NCBI GenBank assembly: GCA_030372865.1
Contig: JAUCQE010000281.1
Location: 1 to 35,096, forward strand
DNA from: Pyrinomonadaceae bacterium
GTDB lineage: Bacteria; Acidobacteriota; Blastocatellia; Pyrinomonadales; Pyrinomonadaceae
Reading direction: 5' to 3'
Length of the DNA stretch: 35,096 bases
A program made the translations under genes and the position numbers. The notes under the pieces are model-generated. The model worked only from the letters and a program-made list of their open reading frames with translations, was not told where the DNA came from and made no database searches. Numbering within the stretch: the first letter of the stretch is position 1; every line of letters starts with the position of its first letter. Of this stretch, positions 29,626-35,096 are shown piece after piece.

Positions 29626-30333
29626 CTATTGCTTCAGCATTGGCCTCAGCTTCGCGTAGATGTTCTCGGTCATGATCTTTGTCCCCTCGGCATTCGGATG
29701 AATTCCGTCTGCCTGGTTAAGTTCACGTTTGAGAGCTACGCCTTCAAGTAAAAATGGTAAGTATTCGACCTTGTGCTCCGAGGCGAGGTCGGGAAAAGCA
29801 TTCGTGTACGCCTTTTGATACTCCGCGCCCATCGTCGGCGGTGCAAGCATTCCGCAAAGCAGAACCTTGACGTTCTTCGCCTTTGCCTTCTCGATAATGC
29901 GGCCGAGGTTTTGCTTCATCTTGTCAACGGGCATGCCGCGAAGCAGGTCATTCGCTCCGAGTTCAAGCACCAGCACCTCGACGTTCTCCTGGTCGAGCAC
30001 CCAATCCGCCCGCTCCAGCCCGCCAAGGCTCGTATCTCCCGAAACCCCCGCGTTGACCACTTCGTAATTAAAGCCGTCGGCCTCAAGCCGATTCTGCAGC
30101 AGATACGGATACGACTCGTTTTCGGCCAGGCCGAAGCCTGCGGTGAGGCTGTCGCCCAGTGCGATTATCTTAGGGCGTTTTACTGCCGCCTCGGGCATAA
30201 CGAGCGGCCGATTTACGTTGGACGAGGCGACCGGGCCCGGCGAGGCCGTGCCGCAGCCCGCGAATAAGAATGCAGCGGCGGTGAAACTTATAAACCCAAT
30301 GATTCGAATAAAATGACGCATAGGCGAAACCAA
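29626..30333 (-). CDS. tesA: Arylesterase / SGNH hydrolase, TesA-like, lipoprotein-type leader
   Basis: ALGDSLTAGFGL (GDSL block I), ELGANDLLRG (block III), DGIHPNAEG (block V DxxH); lipobox LFAGC. Confidence 0.9.
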   Translation of the reverse strand: MVSPMRHFIRIIGFISFTAAAFLFAGCGTASPGPVASSNVNRPLVMPEAAVKRPKIIALGDSLTAGFGLAENESYPYLLQNRLEADGFNYEVVNAGVSGDTSLGGLERADWVLDQENVEVLVLELGANDLLRGMPVDKMKQNLGRIIEKAKAKNVKVLLCGMLAPPTMGAEYQKAYTNAFPDLASEHKVEYLPFLLEGVALKRELNQADGIHPNAEGTKIMTENIYAKLRPMLKQ

Positions 30334-30449
30334 GTCTTACGGCTATTTTAACCTTTTGGATGCACGTTAATTGGAACTTGTTTATGCCTTTTTCGCAAGC
30401 GGGTTGCCCGGGATGCGTGCCGACACGGGTAAAGGATATTATCTAGACA

Positions 30450-31124
30450 ATGATCACTCTTCGAAACGTAACAAAAACGGTGCGGTCGGGCACCGAAGAC
30501 CTGACGATCCTCTCGGATGTCTCGCTCGAAATACCCGAAGGCCAGTTCGTCGCCCTGACCGGTGCCTCTGGCAGCGGAAAATCGACACTGCTCGGCCTGC
30601 TCGCCGGGCTCGACTCGCCGTCGTCCGGCAGCATCAACGTCGATGGCGACGAGATCACGACCATGAGCGAGGACGGCCTTGCCGAACTCCGCAGCGAAAA
30701 GATCGGTTTCATCTTTCAGTCGTTTCACCTGATCCCGAGCCTGACGGCGAAAGAGAACATCCTGATACCGATGGAGATCCGCGGTGACCGCGACGCCGGC
30801 GAGCGTGCCGAAGAATTGCTCCGCGAGGTCGATCTTTCGAACCGCGGCCACCATTACCCGTCGGAGCTTTCCGGCGGCGAGCAGCAGCGCATTGCGATCG
30901 CCCGTGCATTCTCGAACCGGCCGAAGATCCTGCTCGCCGACGAGCCGACGGGCAATCTCGATTCGAAGAACGGCCAGCACATATTTGACCTGATGACCGA
31001 GCTTCACCGGCAAAACAAGGTCACGCTTGTTCTCGTCACTCACGACAACGCGCTTGCGGCCCGTGCCCAACGTCAGATCGTTCTCAAAGACGGACGCGTC
31101 ATCAGCGACACCACCAACGTATGA
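30450..31124 (+). CDS. ybbA: ABC transporter ATP-binding protein, YbbA/LolD-like
   Basis: Walker [10 protein letters not shown], signature [15 protein letters not shown], Walker [13 protein letters not shown]. Confidence 0.95.
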   Translation: MITLRNVTKTVRSGTEDLTILSDVSLEIPEGQFVALTGASGSGKSTLLGLLAGLDSPSSGSINVDGDEITTMSEDGLAELRSEKIGFIFQSFHLIPSLTAKENILIPMEIRGDRDAGERAEELLREVDLSNRGHHYPSELSGGEQQRIAIARAFSNRPKILLADEPTGNLDSKNGQHIFDLMTELHRQNKVTLVLVTHDNALAARAQRQIVLKDGRVISDTTNV

Positions 31125-33643
31125 GGTTCATTCTTAACCTGACCGCACGCGAGATCAGATCGTCGTGGCGTCGGCTGCTGTTCTTTTTCCTTTGCATCGC
31201 ACTCGGCGTCGGGTCGGTCGTTGCCCTGCGTTCATTGATACAGAACCTGACAAAAGCGGTCGGGACGGACGCCCGTGCTCTGATGACCGCCGACCTCGAG
31301 ATCAACTCCACCAGCGATTTTTCGCCGACCGACCTCGCAAAGGTAGAGTCCGTCGTCTCGCGGTCCAACATCGTCGAAGCCCGGAACGAGGCCATCACCA
31401 CATCGTCGATGGCACGCCCTTCAGACCCGGCGAACGAAAACCTCAGGCTGGTAGAACTCAAAGGCATCGAGCCGCCGTTCCCGCTCGTCGGCGAATTTCA
31501 GCTCGACGGCGGAAAGGCATTCGACCATTCACTTCTCGAAAACAACGGCGCGGTCGTCGCGCGGATATTGCTTGAGGACCTGAACGTAAAGGTCGGCGAC
31601 AAGATTAAGATCGCCGAGGGTGAGTTCCAGATACGTGCGACCTTTGACCAGGAACCCGGCGGTTCGGGCGGCTTCCGGCTCGGTGCACGCGTGTTCGTTG
31701 AAAAGAAGGCGTTTGACGACGCAGGCATCACTCGCAACGCAAGCCGTGTCCGCCGGACATTGCTTTACCGCACGTCTTCGAATCCGACCCCGCTGGTCGC
31801 ACAGCTTCGCGAAGAGCTGAAAGGCACGACGCTGCAGGTCCGTTCTTACCGGGAAACTCAGGAGCGGCTCGGCGAGCAATTTGCCCGCACTGAAAACTAC
31901 CTTGCCCTGACCGGCTTACTCATATTGGTCCTCGGCGGCGTCGGCGTCTGGAACGTCTCGCGTGCCTTCGTCGAGCAGAAGCGGCGGGCAGTCGCCGTCC
32001 TCAAATGCCTCGGCGCAAGCGGTAACCGGATCATCGCCGTTTACCTTCTCCAGATACTTACGCTCGGCCTCATCGGCAGTGCCTTTGGGATATTGTTCGC
32101 GCAGGCAGCTTTGACCGGAGTGAAATGGCGTTTCGCCGCGGAACTGCCCGAAAAGATGGCCTATACCGTCGGCCTGTCGACAGCGGTACAGGGCCTGATC
32201 CTCGGCGTTCTTATCTCGATGCTGTTCTCGGCGTTGCCGCTGTTGCAGGTTCGAAACATCAAGCCGAAACTCTTGCTTCGCGACGAGAATAATGCCAGCC
32301 TCCGAAAGCTCGACACGACAAAATGGGCATTCGGTGCTGTAAGCCTCGCGGGACTACTCGGCCTAGCCGTCTGGCAGGCAGGCTCGCTCGTGGTCGGTGC
32401 TTTGTTCCTCATCGGACTCGCCATCACATCGGTCTGCCTTTACGCCGCGGCGATCGTTCTCACGATGATCCTTCGACGTGCGAGACCGCTCGGTTCGTTC
32501 TCGATCAAGCAGGCTATCAATTCGCTCTACCGTCCCGGCAACCAGACTCGCATTATCCTGCTTGCGGTCGGCCTCGGAGCTTTCGTCGTGCTCGCGGTCC
32601 AGTCGCTGCAGACCAATCTCGTCCGCGAGTTCGACTTCACCCGCAATCAGCGGCTGCCGACCCTATTCTTCATCGACATTCAGAAAAGCCAGATCGCCGA
32701 CCTTGCCGCCCTGATCGAACAGCGGACCGGCGAAAAGCCCGAAACGACACCAACGGTCCGTGCACGTATCGCTTACGTGAACGGCAAGCCGCTCGATTTC
32801 GGCAACCCGGAAGTGCGTCAGATGCAGGGACAGATCGGCCGCGAATTCGCCGTCACCTACAGGCCGAACCTGGATGAGAACGAGACCGTCATCGCCGGCC
32901 GCTGGTGGGAAGGCGACGACGGAGTTCCCGAGGTTTCCGTAGAGCAAACGATGGCGGATCGGCTAAAGGTCGTTCCGGGAGATTCGATCACCTTCGACGT
33001 TTCCGGCCGCAACATCACAACGCGTGTCGCCGGCATTCGGAAGATCGATCTCAGGAATACCCGCACCGCATTTATCTTTGTCTTTCGTCCCGGCGTACTC
33101 GAGACTGCCCCGCAAAGCTTTGCCGCGACGATACTCTCGCGCATCGGTTCGACCGAACGGCAACGTTTGCAGCGTGAGGCGGTGACCGCATATCCGAACG
33201 TTCAGATCTTCGACGTCGCCGATATCGTCGCGACCGTTCAGCAGCTCGTGAACAATTTCGTCATCGCAATATCGTTCGTCGGAAGCTTTGTTATCCTGAG
33301 CGGAATTTTGATCCTGATCGGCTCGATCGCGCTGACGAAATCCCAGCGGGTCTATGAGAACGCGGTCCTCAAGACGCTCGGTGCGAAACGGCGCACTCTG
33401 GCGACCGTGCTGATCGCTGAATACGGGATCTTAGGACTATTGGCGGGGTTGATCGGGGCTTTATTCGCGACGGCACTTTCGTTCGCCGTCAGCCGGTTTG
33501 CACTCAATATCGAATGGGAGCCGAACCTGCTGCTGACCGCCGCCGGCGTCGTCGTAACGGCCCTGACCGTGCTGACGGTCGGTGCGTTGTCCAGTTTTGA
33601 CGTGCTTTTCCGTAAACCGCTCGGAACGCTCAGGTCGCAGTAG
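31121..33643 (+). CDS. ybbP: ABC transporter permease, YbbP-like (FtsX domains)
   Basis: 840 aa, two FtsX-like domains (NVSRAFVEQKRRAVAVLKCLGASGNRI; IALTKSQRVYENAVLKTLGAKRRTLATVLIAEYGILG); ATGA overlap with ybbA. Confidence 0.92.
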   Translation: MRFILNLTAREIRSSWRRLLFFFLCIALGVGSVVALRSLIQNLTKAVGTDARALMTADLEINSTSDFSPTDLAKVESVVSRSNIVEARNEAITTSSMARPSDPANENLRLVELKGIEPPFPLVGEFQLDGGKAFDHSLLENNGAVVARILLEDLNVKVGDKIKIAEGEFQIRATFDQEPGGSGGFRLGARVFVEKKAFDDAGITRNASRVRRTLLYRTSSNPTPLVAQLREELKGTTLQVRSYRETQERLGEQFARTENYLALTGLLILVLGGVGVWNVSRAFVEQKRRAVAVLKCLGASGNRIIAVYLLQILTLGLIGSAFGILFAQAALTGVKWRFAAELPEKMAYTVGLSTAVQGLILGVLISMLFSALPLLQVRNIKPKLLLRDENNASLRKLDTTKWAFGAVSLAGLLGLAVWQAGSLVVGALFLIGLAITSVCLYAAAIVLTMILRRARPLGSFSIKQAINSLYRPGNQTRIILLAVGLGAFVVLAVQSLQTNLVREFDFTRNQRLPTLFFIDIQKSQIADLAALIEQRTGEKPETTPTVRARIAYVNGKPLDFGNPEVRQMQGQIGREFAVTYRPNLDENETVIAGRWWEGDDGVPEVSVEQTMADRLKVVPGDSITFDVSGRNITTRVAGIRKIDLRNTRTAFIFVFRPGVLETAPQSFAATILSRIGSTERQRLQREAVTAYPNVQIFDVADIVATVQQLVNNFVIAISFVGSFVILSGILILIGSIALTKSQRVYENAVLKTLGAKRRTLATVLIAEYGILGLLAGLIGALFATALSFAVSRFALNIEWEPNLLLTAAGVVVTALTVLTVGALSSFDVLFRKPLGTLRSQ

Positions 33644-33648
33644 GCGGC

Positions 33649-34956
33649 CTAACCGTGAAGAGGATAATTGTTGAGCACCGAACGCAGGTTCACCTGGCGT
33701 AAGAGAGTTTCGACGTACGCAGCAAAACGGTGCAATATCGGCACAAGGTCCTTGTTGCCGTCGGCCGCCGGGATCTCTTCACAGAAACGTTCGAAAGATT
33801 CGCGGTCTTTGTAGAAAAGGAACTTTATCGGTTCCTGCAGGAAGTCGTTCAGCTCTTTATTGAGGGCGTCCATCCGTGCCTTGTCGGGCTTTTGCTCTGC
33901 AGCCTGGATCGTATTCATCACCGTCACAAGGTGGTCGCGAAGCAAGAGCGACTCGGCGAGTTTCTTGCGAAACTCCGGGAACACCTCGGTCGATTCGACC
34001 TCCGGATCTACGAACCGTGCAAAGCTCGTCAATATTTGCTGCATGCTGTCATGAAGCATGCCGTACGCAGCCTCGACTCGTGCATATGTTGTCGGTGCGG
34101 GCCGCAGTGCGACCAGACCGGCGAGCTCTTCGAAATAGGCCTTTTTCAATTCCAGCGTCGCCATGTACGAGGTTCCGTCGAGAAGTGCAAAGATCTCGGT
34201 CTCCTCGTCATGGAAACGCGAAAGGCTGTTGTTGACGTGTTCGATCAGAAGCCGGGTCTCTTCATAGACGCCCGAAAAGATAAGTATCGAGGGCTTGAGC
34301 GGCTCGTCGTTCGTCAGCATTCCGCGGACGATCTGAAGCGAGCGAAGTATCCGGCTCAACCTTGCCGCGACCGATGACGCGGCGGTCTTCTCAAAGAGCG
34401 GGAGGTCGTTCGAACTTATCAGCTGCTGAAGGTCTTCGGGCAGAAACCGGGTGCCGGTCGCAGACATCGTCGCGTCGAGCCGGTCATAGAGTGCAAGTTT
34501 TGAGATCTTGCCCGAAAGCAGTTGCCGCCACGCCTTCCATTCCGCGTAGCTGAGATTGGAGCTTTTGATGAGGGCGGCGTTCAGCACCGAGCAGTCCTGC
34601 AGCACGGCCGAACAATCGCCGATCTCTTTGCCGCTCGCCCCCAGAAGCGACTTGACGTTCGCCTGGTCGAGCTGGCGGACCTGACGCAGCAAGTCCGAAA
34701 CGCGAATAAGAGCGTCGTGGGTCAGGTAAAATTCCGGGTGCCGATCGCGGGTCGTCGCGTTTGTCCTGTCGGCCTCCGAGATCGAGCGGTCGTAAATGTT
34801 TAGAAAGCCGTTCAGGCCCGTTAGCCACGCCCCGAGGTCGAAGATCAGATCGATCGGTTCGCGGTCGGCGAAACGCGGCTTATAGCGGGCGAACAGTTCG
34901 TCCGTGTAGACCGTATCCGAATACGGCACCGGCTTTGAGGATGCTTGATCGAACAA
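33649..34956 (-). CDS. Conserved helical protein of unknown function
   Basis: Long ORF; likely TTG start at 34956 with SD AAGGAG (minus strand, 34967-34972). The ORF-track N-terminal extension to 35064 (MYDFHCAERVKQCINSI...) looks non-coding. Confidence 0.65.
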   Translation of the reverse strand: MFDQASSKPVPYSDTVYTDELFARYKPRFADREPIDLIFDLGAWLTGLNGFLNIYDRSISEADRTNATTRDRHPEFYLTHDALIRVSDLLRQVRQLDQANVKSLLGASGKEIGDCSAVLQDCSVLNAALIKSSNLSYAEWKAWRQLLSGKISKLALYDRLDATMSATGTRFLPEDLQQLISSNDLPLFEKTAASSVAARLSRILRSLQIVRGMLTNDEPLKPSILIFSGVYEETRLLIEHVNNSLSRFHDEETEIFALLDGTSYMATLELKKAYFEELAGLVALRPAPTTYARVEAAYGMLHDSMQQILTSFARFVDPEVESTEVFPEFRKKLAESLLLRDHLVTVMNTIQAAEQKPDKARMDALNKELNDFLQEPIKFLFYKDRESFERFCEEIPAADGNKDLVPILHRFAAYVETLLRQVNLRSVLNNYPLHG

Positions 34957-35096
34957 CTTTGGGATTCTCCTTGGACAGTAACGAGGTGAACGCGAGGCAG
35001 TCCGGGAGACTGCTATACTATTTATACATTGTTTAACCCGCTCTGCGCAATGAAAATCGTACAATTATCAGAGTCATGGCCGGCAGTTATCCTATG

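Noticed and set aside
30348-31070. 240-aa minus-strand ORF
   Set aside because: Antisense to the strongly supported ybbA ATPase gene.
35076-35096. Possible plus-strand gene start (ATGGCCGGCAGTTATCCTATG)
   Set aside because: Only seven codons before the window ends; cannot be evaluated.

Overview
This is about 35 kb of a bacterial chromosome, probably from a metagenome or draft assembly. Codon usage and gene style suggest Acidobacteriota/Blastocatellia, but that is inference. The first 25 bases are not biological: they match the 3' part of the Nextera read-1 adapter ending in the Tn5 mosaic end, so the first ORF (MCIRDS...) has an artefactual N-terminus. The remainder is mostly metabolic and housekeeping: M1 peptidase fragment, zinc-ribbon/TolB-like/TPR protein, GNAT, VOC protein, APC-permease C-terminal fragment, divergent RibA-like GTP cyclohydrolase II, dihydropyrimidinase/hydantoinase, serine hydrolase, sulfatase, AI-2E transporter, class III aminotransferase, TPR proteins, aldehyde dehydrogenase, lipoprotein, acyl-CoA ligase, inositol-phosphate synthase, stand-alone PGI half of a Tal-PGI type protein, two SDRs, GH1-like glycosidase, threonine synthase, two MacB-like permeases and a tesA / ybbA-ybbP locus. 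No rRNA, tRNA, CRISPR array, prophage or transposase was recognised. The most interesting observations are: (1) an unlisted 48-aa ORF at 1335-1481 with four REPNT motifs encoded by different synonymous codons, preceded by a good Shine-Dalgarno and a promoter-like sequence; (2) an in-frame heptamer-based inverted repeat inside the acyl-CoA ligase gene; (3) a start-less remnant of a zinc-ribbon domain paralogous to the neighbouring gene; (4) a chain of overlapping cistrons (RibA-like, 27-aa ORF, truncated permease).
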